DNA from: a virus | IMG/VR virus record: IMGVR_UViG_3300046794_000144 | Location: 1 to 52,356 of that record | DNA: 52,356 nt | Direction: 5' to 3' (one strand) | Shown: in pieces, positions 7,244-14,544 of the stretch | Layout of the letters: every line of letters begins with the position of its first letter | Numbering within the stretch: the first letter of the stretch is position 1 | Notes under the pieces: generated by a model | Told to the model about the DNA's origin: nothing | What the model saw: the letters and a program-made list of their open reading frames with translations, nothing else | The model's database searches: none | Made by a program: the position numbers and the translations under genes

Positions 7244-7852
7244 TTACTGAATAAGTTCTCTGCGGACAGGGCGCACGCCGCGCTCGAGGCCCTTGTAGTC
7301 GCTGTCCTGGCTGCCATCGCTAAAGTCCATGAAGTAGGCGTAGTCGGCTGAGAACTGCGTACTCGACACATACCAACCGGTACCAAATGCCTCCGATCCG
7401 CCCTCTTGAAATTCCGTCAAGGCGGTCTGAGCGGGATAGGTGTCGGTGTATGGGTAGCCGACCGGTACGCTGGATGGGTTGTCCCCGTCGCGCCACGAGC
7501 AATAGTTTTCCTGCTTGGTCGGTTTGAGGTGTCGGTATTGCAACTCTTGTACGTCACGCGCCGGGACACCCCAGTCGGCATGCCCATCAATGACCATGGC
7601 TACCACCTGTTGTGCGAGCTCGCTGCCGGCCGCTGCGAAAGCCTCAGTGTTCGAGCGACTGTCGGTGTAGCTGCGGGCGCCGGCAACATCGACGCCGTAG
7701 CAGCCGATGACACCGCGAAGCTCGAAAGCCTTTGGCGCTTGGATATTTCGGTACAGCTTGCCATCTTCCTGGGTAATACCTATGAAGTGTCCACCGCCAT
7801 AGACCTGACCAATTACGAGATCGAGTTGCGAAGTAGCTGCCAATGCGTTCAT
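7244..7852 (-). CDS. DGR target protein 1 (C-type lectin-like, VR1)
   Basis: 202 aa. The last about 38 residues (from SSTQFSADYAYFMDFSDG to VRPVRRELIQ) are the VR1-encoded variable region. The layout, with a C-terminal variable segment that starts after a Trp/Tyr-rich stretch (GTGWYVSSTQFS) and ends VRPVRR, matches CLec-fold DGR targets. Variable positions relative to TR include Asn to Asp, Tyr, Phe, Ser, Gly and Leu. I see no signal peptide, lipobox or membrane segment. RBS AGGAAG. It lies after a terminator-like hairpin that separates it from target gene 2. Binding partner unknown. Confidence 0.9.
   Translation of the reverse strand: MNALAATSQLDLVIGQVYGGGHFIGITQEDGKLYRNIQAPKAFELRGVIGCYGVDVAGARSYTDSRSNTEAFAAAGSELAQQVVAMVIDGHADWGVPARDVQELQYRHLKPTKQENYCSWRDGDNPSSVPVGYPYTDTYPAQTALTEFQEGGSEAFGTGWYVSSTQFSADYAYFMDFSDGSQDSDYKGLERGVRPVRRELIQ
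7259..7359 (-). repeat. DGR variable repeat 1 (VR1)
   Basis: Gap-free 101-nt match to the TR (offset 693) with 13 substitutions, all at TR adenines of the coding strand. The most 3' substitution (A to G, Ser to Gly in ERGV) bounds the IMH to about the last 20 nt. Confidence 0.95.
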
Positions 7853-7876
7853 GGGTGCTTCCTATTTTTCGGGCAA

Positions 7877-7898
7877 CAAAAAAGGCGCTGGTGCGCCT
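7877..7898 (-). terminator. Intrinsic terminator between the two DGR targets
   Basis: On the minus strand AGGCGC-ACCA-GCGCCT is followed by a T6 run. It lies between the stop of target gene 2 (7941) and the start of target gene 1 (7852), so leftward transcripts may be attenuated before VR1, avd, TR and RT unless antiterminated. Confidence 0.7.
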
Positions 7899-7940
7899 GG
7901 TGTCGTTGATGGCCTGACGGCCTGATTGAAGGAATGAGGA

Positions 7941-8543
7941 TTAAATAAATCGTCTGCGGACAGGGCGCACGCTGCGCTCGCTGGTCTTGTAGGCGTAGTG
8001 CTGGGTGCCAACGCTAAAGCCCATGTGGTAGGCGAGGTTGGCTGAGAACTGCGAGCTCGTGTAGTAATAAACGTCCTGGTCGAACTTGACCGGGCAGTTG
8101 AGCCAGCCCTGATGCATCTCGGCGGCGGCGCCAAGGTAGAAGTCAGTGTGACCGTCGGCGGTGTATTCGGAAGCGGCGATAGCTGCAGGGTGGCTGCCTT
8201 CTTCCAGCAGGATCTTGGTGTTGGCCAGGCCGTCGCGCTTGTCGGTGGCCTTGGATGTTTCGCCGTGGCGACCCCATACGTAGCGCCCAGCATCCTTCGC
8301 GGCGAAGATCAGGTAGTGCTCTGGCACGTTGCCGTGGGCTGCGACGTAGCCGCCGTTGATACCGCCTTCACCGGGCCAGTACTCGCCATATGCAGGGGCG
8401 TCGGCCGATGTCAGCGGCTGAACATTCGTCGCCGGTGGTAGAGTCTGGGTGAGCATGCCGAGCGCGAACAGCTGCACCATGCGCTCTGCGGGGCCTTTGA
8501 TCTTGAAGTCATCAATTTCCACTGAAATCATTTTGGCTTTCAT
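7941..8543 (-). CDS. DGR target protein 2 (C-type lectin-like, VR2)
   Basis: 200 aa. The C-terminal about 38 residues, from SSQFSANLAYHMGFSVG to VRPVRRRFI, are VR2-encoded; the rest shares little obvious sequence with target 1. Centre: YGEYWPGEGGINGGYVA and YVWGRHGE, aromatic and glycine-rich as in CLec-type targets. The N-terminus (MKAKMISVEIDDFKIKG) is not a signal peptide. GAGGTAAACGAA precedes the ATG, 20 nt after the ndpA stop, so it shares the early leftward transcript. It is separated from the tail genes by about 36 kb, so a tail-fibre role cannot be read from position. Confidence 0.9.
   Translation of the reverse strand: MKAKMISVEIDDFKIKGPAERMVQLFALGMLTQTLPPATNVQPLTSADAPAYGEYWPGEGGINGGYVAAHGNVPEHYLIFAAKDAGRYVWGRHGETSKATDKRDGLANTKILLEEGSHPAAIAASEYTADGHTDFYLGAAAEMHQGWLNCPVKFDQDVYYYTSSQFSANLAYHMGFSVGTQHYAYKTSERSVRPVRRRFI
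7953..8053 (-). repeat. DGR variable repeat 2 (VR2)
   Basis: Gap-free 101-nt match to the TR (offset 1387) with 12 substitutions, all at TR adenines. Most substituted sites or bases differ from those in VR1, so the two repeats were diversified independently from one template. Confidence 0.95.
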
Positions 8544-8562
8544 TTCGTTTACCTCGGGCTGG

Positions 8563-9570
8563 TCAGGCGGCGGCGCGCTTGAGTTGTTCAGTGAGTTGCG
8601 TTGGCAGGCCTCGCAGTGTCAGGGTCCCGCCTTCCTGGTCAAACTTGATCTTGTCGCCCAGCAGGTGCTGCTCGAAGCTGATTGACAGCCCTTCGGCCCG
8701 GCCGGTGAAGCGCCGGAATTTGTTGATGGTCTTTTTGTCCGGCGGCAGGGTCTCAGAAAGCCCGTAGTCCTTAGCCTTGATGAAGTCGTAGAAACTGCGC
8801 GGCTGCTCTTCGTCGATCAGTCCTGATAGCTCATCGAGGGTGATCGGCTCGCCCAGCTTTGCCTGGGCCATGGAGTAGCTGACCAGTGCGTGTGTCTTCT
8901 CGCGGGCCGATTCTTCTGGCAGATCCTCGCTTTCAACAAAATCGCTGAACGCCTTGAGCAAGGTCCGGGTTTCGCTTGGGCCGTCGATCCCTTCCTGGCA
9001 GCCGATGAAGTCGCGAAAGTACTCGCTGACCTTGCGGCCTTGCTTGCCCTTGATATACGAGATGTACTGCTTCGACTGCGGATTACTCTTCCATTCGCTG
9101 AGGTTGATACGTGAAGCCAGGCGGATATGATCAAGGTCCAGGCGCTTGACCGTCATCAGGTTCAGCTCTTCGGTCATGGTCACCGCTTCAGTTTCCTGCA
9201 CTAGGGCAATGACCAAGTATTCGGTCAGGCCTTGCTGGTAATGGCAGAAGAGGGCGTGCCCACCGGTGGTTAGGTTCGACTCTTCCATAAGCTTGGTCAG
9301 GTGATCGGCGGCGGTGACGCTGAAGTTGAAGAAGTCGAAGCTGCCGGCCAGGTATTTGCCAAGCCACCCGCTAAGTGGGTGAGCGCCTGACTCTGCATGA
9401 AAGAAGCCCCAGGCTTTGCCGGTGGCGGCGTTATAGCTTTCGTTGAACTGGCTCATCAGGTCATCGCGGGCCTGGCTTTCGACCTGCTCCGCACCGCCGA
9501 GGTGAAGAATGGCCGGGCTGCCGTCGGGCTTCTTGTCGATCTTGTGGATTACGCTGTGGAGTACAGGCAT
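8563..9570 (-). CDS. Nucleoid-associated protein (YejK/NdpA family)
   Basis: 335 aa, full length for the 37-kDa nucleoid-associated family. Typical elements: N-terminal [18 protein letters not shown], the middle [17 protein letters not shown], then [17 protein letters not shown] and [24 protein letters not shown]. The host homologue binds DNA and associates with the nucleoid. A phage copy in the early recombination block could protect or organise phage DNA or interfere with host chromatin; this is inference. RBS GAGGTAAACGCA. It is directly upstream of DGR target 2. Confidence 0.85.
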   Translation of the reverse strand: MPVLHSVIHKIDKKPDGSPAILHLGGAEQVESQARDDLMSQFNESYNAATGKAWGFFHAESGAHPLSGWLGKYLAGSFDFFNFSVTAADHLTKLMEESNLTTGGHALFCHYQQGLTEYLVIALVQETEAVTMTEELNLMTVKRLDLDHIRLASRINLSEWKSNPQSKQYISYIKGKQGRKVSEYFRDFIGCQEGIDGPSETRTLLKAFSDFVESEDLPEESAREKTHALVSYSMAQAKLGEPITLDELSGLIDEEQPRSFYDFIKAKDYGLSETLPPDKKTINKFRRFTGRAEGLSISFEQHLLGDKIKFDQEGGTLTLRGLPTQLTEQLKRAAA

Positions 9571-9627
9571 TGCGTTTACCTCAGATAGGCGCCGCCCTCC
9601 GTTACCGGATGCAGCGAGTAGGGTGGG

Positions 9628-9993
9628 TTATGCAGGTCTTTCGATTTCGTCGTCAGGCTCAGGCGGATCGTTGGCGAGCGACTTCAGGCCAGCTTCCCGA
9701 ATGATCCGCGACACCTTTTCGGTAACAACAAAAGGTGTCGTGACACACTTGAGCATCAGCGCCGCCGTTTCGAAGTCGGCGGCGATCACGTTGCGCAGCA
9801 GGTTCTGAAACACTTCCTGCTGATTGTTGAAGCCGTGCTGCTTCATCAGGCGCTTGAGGTCTTTCTTGAATACCCCGGCGACCTCAACCGTAAATTTCTC
9901 GACGCCCAATGCAGCGTCCTTCGCTGCTGCCTTCTCGCGCTTGCGGCGCTGCTTCAGGGCTTCCGCCGTTGGCTGTTGATCTTCCTCGGCCAT
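9628..9993 (-). CDS. Hypothetical basic protein
   Basis: 121 aa. A Lys/Arg-rich N-terminus (ALKQRRKREKAAAKDAALG) precedes VFKKDLKRLMKQHGFNNQQEVFQNLLRNVI, which could be a ribbon-helix-helix or small helical DNA-binding unit. The tail is acidic. GAGGTAGGCC precedes the ATG. Family not recognised; it lies between ndpA and the HTH gene of the recombination block. Confidence 0.6.
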   Translation of the reverse strand: MAEEDQQPTAEALKQRRKREKAAAKDAALGVEKFTVEVAGVFKKDLKRLMKQHGFNNQQEVFQNLLRNVIAADFETAALMLKCVTTPFVVTEKVSRIIREAGLKSLANDPPEPDDEIERPA

Positions 9994-10074
9994 GGCCTAC
10001 CTCTTCTATTCCACTGGCCGGCAGTGCGAGCCAGGTTTGACGTTTGCGTTGCTGGGGTCTGGATACACGACGCA

Positions 10075-10428
10075 TCAGCCAGCCTTCGGGAAGTCGAGCG
10101 AGTGCTTAGCGATCAGGCGTCTACATAGTGTCTCGCTGATCCCGACGTGCTTGCTGGCCTTGTACCGGCTCATGCCAGCTTTCTTGCACTCCATGAGCTG
10201 GGCGCAGATCACCACTTCGTCATCGGGTGTAATGATCCGGCCGCGCTTCGTCTTCGGAGCAATTCGCGCGTAGCCGTATGGCTTTTTCGGCTCGTGCGAT
10301 ATCCCTGGGCTGTCCCTGCCGACACCTGGCCGGATGAACTGGGCCGTTCCGCCAGAAGCGAAGAAGGCAGCCTTCGCCGCCTCCAGATTCGCCTGTTCCT
10401 GGTTGTGTACTTCAAGTGTCGGATGCAT
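10075..10428 (-). CDS. Putative HTH protein
   Basis: 117 aa from the ATG one nucleotide after the SSB stop. The C-terminal part (GRIITPDDEVVICAQLMECKKAG, then MSRYKASKHVGISETLCRRLI) reads as a helix-turn-helix: recognition helix around SETLCRRLIAKH. Basic PKKPYGYARIAPKTKRGR precedes it. It could be a regulator of the early operon or a DNA-binding helper of the recombination genes; not further recognised. Confidence 0.6.
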   Translation of the reverse strand: MHPTLEVHNQEQANLEAAKAAFFASGGTAQFIRPGVGRDSPGISHEPKKPYGYARIAPKTKRGRIITPDDEVVICAQLMECKKAGMSRYKASKHVGISETLCRRLIAKHSLDFPKAG

Positions 10429-10429
10429 G

Positions 10430-10903
10430 TCAGGCACCGCTGAGGTGGTGGTGAGGGGCAAAGGGGATGTCGTCGAAGTTATCGTAGTCAGGGCCAGACG
10501 TACCTTGCTGATTCTGTTGTGGCGCCGACTTTTGTTGGCGTGGCTGCTGGCGCTGCTGCGACTGTGGTGCGCTCTCGGCCTGGGGCGGCGGCCCTGCGAA
10601 CTTGATCACGATGATCCGTCCAGTCAGCTTGAAGCCTTCTCCGCCAGCGGTCTTGGTGAAGGTCTCGACGTGCGCGTCGTCGATGGTGAAGTGGACCTGC
10701 TGGCCTTTGACCAGGTACGGCGCCAAAGCTTCGGCCTGTTTGCCCCAAAGTGTTGCATCGACCCACTGCGTAGGTTTTTTGTTATCCGTCCCTTTGCGAC
10801 CGTACTCGCAAGCGATGGCCAGGTTGATGACAGCAGTACTGTCCGGGGTGTAGCGAAGTTCAGCGTCACGACCAATGCGGCCGACGTCGGTAAGTGTTGG
10901 CAT
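10430..10903 (-). CDS. ssb: Single-stranded DNA-binding protein
   Basis: 157 aa. OB-fold pattern of SSB: GRIGRDAELRYTPD, VINLAIACEY, PTQWVDATLWGKQAEALAPYLVKGQQV, FTKTAGGEGFKLTGRII. A Gln/Pro-rich linker and the acidic tip DNFDDIPF follow. The tip is not terminal: nine more residues (APHHHLSGA) follow, whereas it is normally the extreme C-terminus that contacts partner proteins. It is placed with an exonuclease and an annealing protein, the standard phage recombination set. Confidence 0.9.
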   Translation of the reverse strand: MPTLTDVGRIGRDAELRYTPDSTAVINLAIACEYGRKGTDNKKPTQWVDATLWGKQAEALAPYLVKGQQVHFTIDDAHVETFTKTAGGEGFKLTGRIIVIKFAGPPPQAESAPQSQQRQQPRQQKSAPQQNQQGTSGPDYDNFDDIPFAPHHHLSGA

Positions 10904-10912
10904 GAGATGTCC

Positions 10913-11530
10913 TTAAGCGGCAATGCCGAGCACGCGATTCATGCGCTCGTCGAGGATTTCGTAGAAGGTTTTGACGCGCTCGGCGAGCTTCCTGATAAGC
11001 GCTTCGTCGCGGTAGGCCCGCTTGACGAAAAGAGGCATGCCCGGCCAGTAGCTCACGAAGTCGATCCACTCGCGCTCCGAGACCCACAGGCCACCCTGGC
11101 ATTGGGCGATATGGTCTTTGGGGATCTCGTCGGAGAGGATCACTCCGACCTGGAACTTCGGCAGTTTCGTTTTGATCTCGCACAGGCCGTTGTCGTCGAT
11201 CAGTGAGTCTGGCGAATAGCCGACGCCGTGGTTCAGGATGATTCCGACCTGGCTGGTGGTCACTCCCGTCTGAGATTCGAAGAGCTGGCGACCAATGCCT
11301 TCCAGTTCGTGGCCGCGCTCGGTATGGCGATTGCCCTGGAAGGGGTCGGCGGCTTCGCCAGTGATGCGCTCGCCGATGAGTGTGTCCATGTAGGTGAATG
11401 CACCCACGCCGAAACCTGCCTCGCCCTTGCCGTTGACCAGCAGGCTGTCCAACTCGGAGCAGGTCACGATACCCAGGCGAAGATCCAGCCACTCCTGAGT
11501 GCCTTGCTCGACGTTACTGATGATCTTCAT
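10913..11530 (-). CDS. YqaJ-type (lambda Exo-like) exonuclease
   Basis: 205 aa from MKIISNVEQGTQEWLDLRLG; upstream in-frame residues are out-of-frame ERF sequence. Motifs: QGTQEWLDLRLGIVTCSELD at the N-terminus, ERGHELEGIGRQLFE, and the metal-binding EIKTK preceded by the acidic SLIDDNGLCE of the PD-(D/E)XK core. It digests 5' ends of dsDNA to give 3' overhangs for the annealing protein. It overlaps the ERF gene by 17 bp. Confidence 0.9.
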   Translation of the reverse strand: MKIISNVEQGTQEWLDLRLGIVTCSELDSLLVNGKGEAGFGVGAFTYMDTLIGERITGEAADPFQGNRHTERGHELEGIGRQLFESQTGVTTSQVGIILNHGVGYSPDSLIDDNGLCEIKTKLPKFQVGVILSDEIPKDHIAQCQGGLWVSEREWIDFVSYWPGMPLFVKRAYRDEALIRKLAERVKTFYEILDERMNRVLGIAA

Positions 11531-12296
11531 TGGCTTGGTCCCCGGCAGGTTTGCTGTTTTGGGTGGCGGACTTCGTGAGCATTGCCAGAACTTGGTCAAA
11601 CAACGATTTTTCAACCGATGCCGGGGTTCCGTGCAGTTTCTTGAATGCTTCTTTTGCTTTGTCGCTGCACTTCTCCAGCAGCATGGCCAGTTGAGCAGCC
11701 TGGGCTGAGGTGACACGGGGCGTTACTTGGGCGGCCGGGCCGTTGCCGTCGTCGTCTTCGCCGGTAGTGGTAAAGTTCAGCAGCAGGCCGGCGGTGTACC
11801 GCTTGCCGTAGCTGACGCTGGAAGCCACCGCTTGGACGCCGTTCTTGCTGCCAGATGCATCTACCGGCAGTACGATCGATGTAACCTCGCGATGTCCGCC
11901 CCGGTGACTGAGGACACCCTCAACCTCGATGCCTTTCTCATTGCGCGGCGTACGGAAGGTGATGGCGAAACCGTACTTGGCCATCGCTGGCTTGATCATC
12001 TCGTTCACGTCCTCCCAGAGCGCATAAGTGCTTTGGATGCGGCCGTTTTTGTCTTTGATGCCGCCACGCTCGCCGATCACAGGCAATTCTTCCTGCATTC
12101 GGGCCAAGGCTTCGTCGTATTGCTGCTTGGCCTGTTGAGCCTGAAAGCGCTCGTGCATGAGCATCAGGCGCTCCATCTTGTCGATATCAGCATCAGGACT
12201 CATTGCCACTTGCTGGATGATCGACATGATCGTGGTGGAATCGGCTTGAATGGTCGGCAAGCGCTCGACCTCATCTGTCACTGCAAGACTACTCAT
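11514..12296 (-). CDS. ERF-family single-strand annealing protein
   Basis: 260 aa. ERF signature: KQQYDEALARMQEELPVI, STYALWEDVNEMIKPAMAKYGFAITFRTP, GVLSHRGGHREVTSIVLPVD, QAVASSVSYGKRYTAGLLLNF. It is followed by an acidic linker and a helical tail. It anneals complementary strands in phage recombination, acting with the overlapping exonuclease and SSB. Confidence 0.92.
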   Translation of the reverse strand: MSSLAVTDEVERLPTIQADSTTIMSIIQQVAMSPDADIDKMERLMLMHERFQAQQAKQQYDEALARMQEELPVIGERGGIKDKNGRIQSTYALWEDVNEMIKPAMAKYGFAITFRTPRNEKGIEVEGVLSHRGGHREVTSIVLPVDASGSKNGVQAVASSVSYGKRYTAGLLLNFTTTGEDDDGNGPAAQVTPRVTSAQAAQLAMLLEKCSDKAKEAFKKLHGTPASVEKSLFDQVLAMLTKSATQNSKPAGDQANEDHQ

Positions 12297-12303
12297 GGCG
12301 ACC

Positions 12304-13467
12304 TCAGTATTGAATGGACATAGCGGGGATCAGATTGCTTGCGACCAGCTTTACGGCTAGTCGCGCACACTCTTCGGTCATGCCGTGTTGGATGAATGCT
12401 TCTTTGGCGGCCTTGTAGATCGCGCCTTTGTGAGCCTTGTCTTTCTCCCGCAGCTTTTCCTGGCGCAGGATTTCGTCAGCGGCTGCGTTCGCCCTGGCTA
12501 CTTCCGCCAGTCGAGCCTGCTCTACAGCTTCTTCCTGCCTGCGAATGGCTGTAAGCCGGTCCTGCTCAGCACGCTGCTCGATAGCGATACGGTTGGCTTC
12601 CGCCTGAGCAGCAGCATTGCGGGCTTGCTCGGCCTGTAGCTCCAGTTGCAGGCGCTGGCGTTCGGCGGCGGCCTCGGCGTCGAGTGCAGCCTGTGTAGCG
12701 GCTCGCTGAGTTGCTGCGGCCTGATCCAGCAGTTCCTGCTCACGCCTTGCCGCGGCGGCACGTTCGGCTTGGGCGCGTTCTTCTGCTTGGCGCTGCGCCT
12801 GCTCGGCTGCGCCCCGGGCAATTTCTGCATCACGGTCGCGCTGGGCCTGGGCTTCTGCCTCGGCGCGCAGCCGGGCCAGTTCTTCCTGCTCAGCCTCGTA
12901 CTGGGTGCGCTCGGCGTGCAGGGTGCGCAACTTCGCCAGCACCTGGTCCTTCGCCTGTGCGGCTTCGGCCAGGAACTCTTCCCAGGCGCCGTCGATTGCA
13001 ATGGCTTCCAGATCGGCGATCACGCGGGCAACCACCGATGCCGGCGGCGCTTCACCGAACAGCGCCATATCCTTCATGTTGTCGATACCATCGGCGTGCC
13101 TGTCTTTGCGCGCCTGCTCTGCCTCCTCCCAGTCTGTCAGCGGCTTTCTGACCTCCTCTTGCCATGCGCTCAGCAGCTCACGAACGCGCTTACGCTCGGC
13201 GTCGATCTTCTTCGGTACATCCTTCAGTTCGGCGACAAGCTCTTTGCCCAAGTTATCCAGCTTCGTTTTCGAGCCAGCCAGGTCGTAAGCAATGGATCGA
13301 TATGCAGCCTGGCCCTTCTTGGTTTTAACGTCGGGCGCCGAGGCGTTGAACTTGTCGATTTCTTCTCGGACGCTTTGCAGGTATGGGTCAAGGCCGTTAG
13401 GGGCGCTGAACACTGCCAGGGCTACTTCTTTAGCTGGCAGGATCGCCAGTTGCTGTTCTGCGGACAT
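12304..13467 (-). CDS. Long Ala/Glu/Arg-rich coiled-coil phage protein
   Basis: 387 aa from the ATG preceded by GGCAAGGA. The N-terminal about 120 residues look globular (EIDKFNASAPDVKTKKGQAA). Residues about 190-340 are a near-continuous coiled coil rich in A, E, Q and R (AEAEAQAQRDRDAEIARGA), then a short C-terminal domain (GAIYKAAKEAFIQHGMTEEC). Similar proteins often sit next to exonuclease and annealing genes in phages; the function is unclear, perhaps a recombination accessory or scaffold. Confidence 0.7.
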   Translation of the reverse strand: MSAEQQLAILPAKEVALAVFSAPNGLDPYLQSVREEIDKFNASAPDVKTKKGQAAYRSIAYDLAGSKTKLDNLGKELVAELKDVPKKIDAERKRVRELLSAWQEEVRKPLTDWEEAEQARKDRHADGIDNMKDMALFGEAPPASVVARVIADLEAIAIDGAWEEFLAEAAQAKDQVLAKLRTLHAERTQYEAEQEELARLRAEAEAQAQRDRDAEIARGAAEQAQRQAEERAQAERAAAARREQELLDQAAATQRAATQAALDAEAAAERQRLQLELQAEQARNAAAQAEANRIAIEQRAEQDRLTAIRRQEEAVEQARLAEVARANAAADEILRQEKLREKDKAHKGAIYKAAKEAFIQHGMTEECARLAVKLVASNLIPAMSIQY

Positions 13468-13510
13468 GGGGATTCCTTGCCGCGATGCTCGCAGCGATTG
13501 AAGGTATTGG

Positions 13511-13627
13511 TTATTGAGAGGTGGGCGCGGAGAGCGCGCTGTACAACATGAGGGCCGTGCAGGTCGAGAGAACGAAGAAGGAGCTGCGCCAGAAAACAAT
13601 GCGCCGGACGCGCTGGCTGTGTGTCAT
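13511..13627 (-). CDS. 38-aa membrane peptide
   Basis: Starts MTHSQRVRRIVFWRSSFFVL, followed by a short hydrophobic run and a polar end (SAPTSQ): a basic N-terminus and one transmembrane helix. The ATG overlaps the stop of the 148-aa gene (ATGA), which supports translation by coupling. Function unknown. Confidence 0.5.
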   Translation of the reverse strand: MTHSQRVRRIVFWRSSFFVLSTCTALMLYSALSAPTSQ

Positions 13628-14070
13628 GCCGCGTCAGCCTTGCGTTGTTCGGCAAGGTCAGCAGCGTGGTCAGCTGCAAGCTCTTCAGCGCGGGCCCGGC
13701 CGTACTCGTTGGCGTGCGGCCTGATCAGCGCTTCAGCTACATCGTGCAGCGCCGTAGGGTGGACACCTTTAGGCTGGCCGATTGCCTCAATCGCAAGATC
13801 GTAGATGGTGCCGTGTAATCGCCGGCCATCAGCGATAGCTCCGCAGATCATTCGCTCAATCGGATATTCGCGATTATCGGTGAGCAGCGGTGCGATGTGT
13901 TCCTGGGCTCCCAGATGCTCGGCAAGCGCTTCCCACAACGACTGCGGAGTGACTAGGGCGACCGACTTGCCGTGCGCACGGGGCGCCGTGACGTTGTCGC
14001 CGCAGATCAGCGAGTTGATCGCATCGTGGAGCCAGTCGGGCCCCTCTGGCGTATCGAGGAAGTTGTTCAT
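13624..14070 (-). CDS. Hypothetical phage protein
   Basis: 148 aa, beginning MNNFLDTPEGPDWLHDAIN and ending in an Ala-rich helix (EELAADHAADLAEQRKADAA). Family not recognised. GGGAGTAAATC precedes the ATG. It is coupled to the 38-aa peptide downstream. Confidence 0.6.
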   Translation of the reverse strand: MNNFLDTPEGPDWLHDAINSLICGDNVTAPRAHGKSVALVTPQSLWEALAEHLGAQEHIAPLLTDNREYPIERMICGAIADGRRLHGTIYDLAIEAIGQPKGVHPTALHDVAEALIRPHANEYGRARAEELAADHAADLAEQRKADAA

Positions 14071-14073
14071 GAT

Positions 14074-14319
14074 TTACTCCCGCTCCAGGCGCCGAGCAAG
14101 GGCGCAGGCTTCGTTATGGTCTTGGCGGTACCCTCTGACCTTGCCGGTCCGGCTATCCACCACATGGAAGAAGTCTCGGCCCGCTGGCTTGACCATCATC
14201 CGGAAGGTGACCACTGGCGCCTGTAGGCCTGTCAGCCTGTAGAACTCGGCGGTGGCGAGTAGTGAGCGCTGATGCAAGCCGTCGACGATGTCGCGGCGTG
14301 ATTGAATGCTGTGATGCAT
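14074..14319 (-). CDS. Small hypothetical protein
   Basis: 81 aa, basic. RDIVDGLHQRSLLATAEFYRLTG is followed by DFFHVVDSRTGKVRGYRQDHNEACALARRLE, which reads as a small beta-hairpin plus helix, as in DNA or RNA-binding small phage proteins. It ends 3 nt before the next gene. Not recognised. Confidence 0.55.
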   Translation of the reverse strand: MHHSIQSRRDIVDGLHQRSLLATAEFYRLTGLQAPVVTFRMMVKPAGRDFFHVVDSRTGKVRGYRQDHNEACALARRLERE

Positions 14320-14343
14320 GGTCGCCTCCAGGGTGGCGAATGG

Positions 14344-14523
14344 TTAATGCTCGTAAGCGTCTGGGCTAGAGTGGCTGTGGTTTTCTTCGCCACATACCCG
14401 GCACTCCAGGTAGCTGTAATAGGCGGTTCCGTTTACGGCTCCCGGATCGCCACGCCAGCAACTGACGCGCTTCCAGTCATGAACGACTTCACCGTCTATG
14501 ACTTCGCATTGTTTGTCGCTCAT
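14344..14523 (-). CDS. 59-aa putative zinc-binding protein
   Basis: Starts MSDKQCEVIDGEVVHDW; the C-terminal half carries CRVCGEENH, preceded by earlier cysteines at 6 and 22, so a small zinc ribbon is plausible. A good GGAGGTCGCC precedes the ATG. It fills the gap between two leftward genes. Function unknown. Confidence 0.6.
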   Translation of the reverse strand: MSDKQCEVIDGEVVHDWKRVSCWRGDPGAVNGTAYYSYLECRVCGEENHSHSSPDAYEH

Positions 14524-14544
14524 GGCGACCTCCAGTGTTTGGGG

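Noticed and set aside
12646-13551. Long plus-strand frame opposite the coiled-coil gene
   Set aside because: Leu/Gly/Cys-rich shadow produced by the repetitive Ala/Glu/Arg codons of the real minus-strand gene; no RBS.
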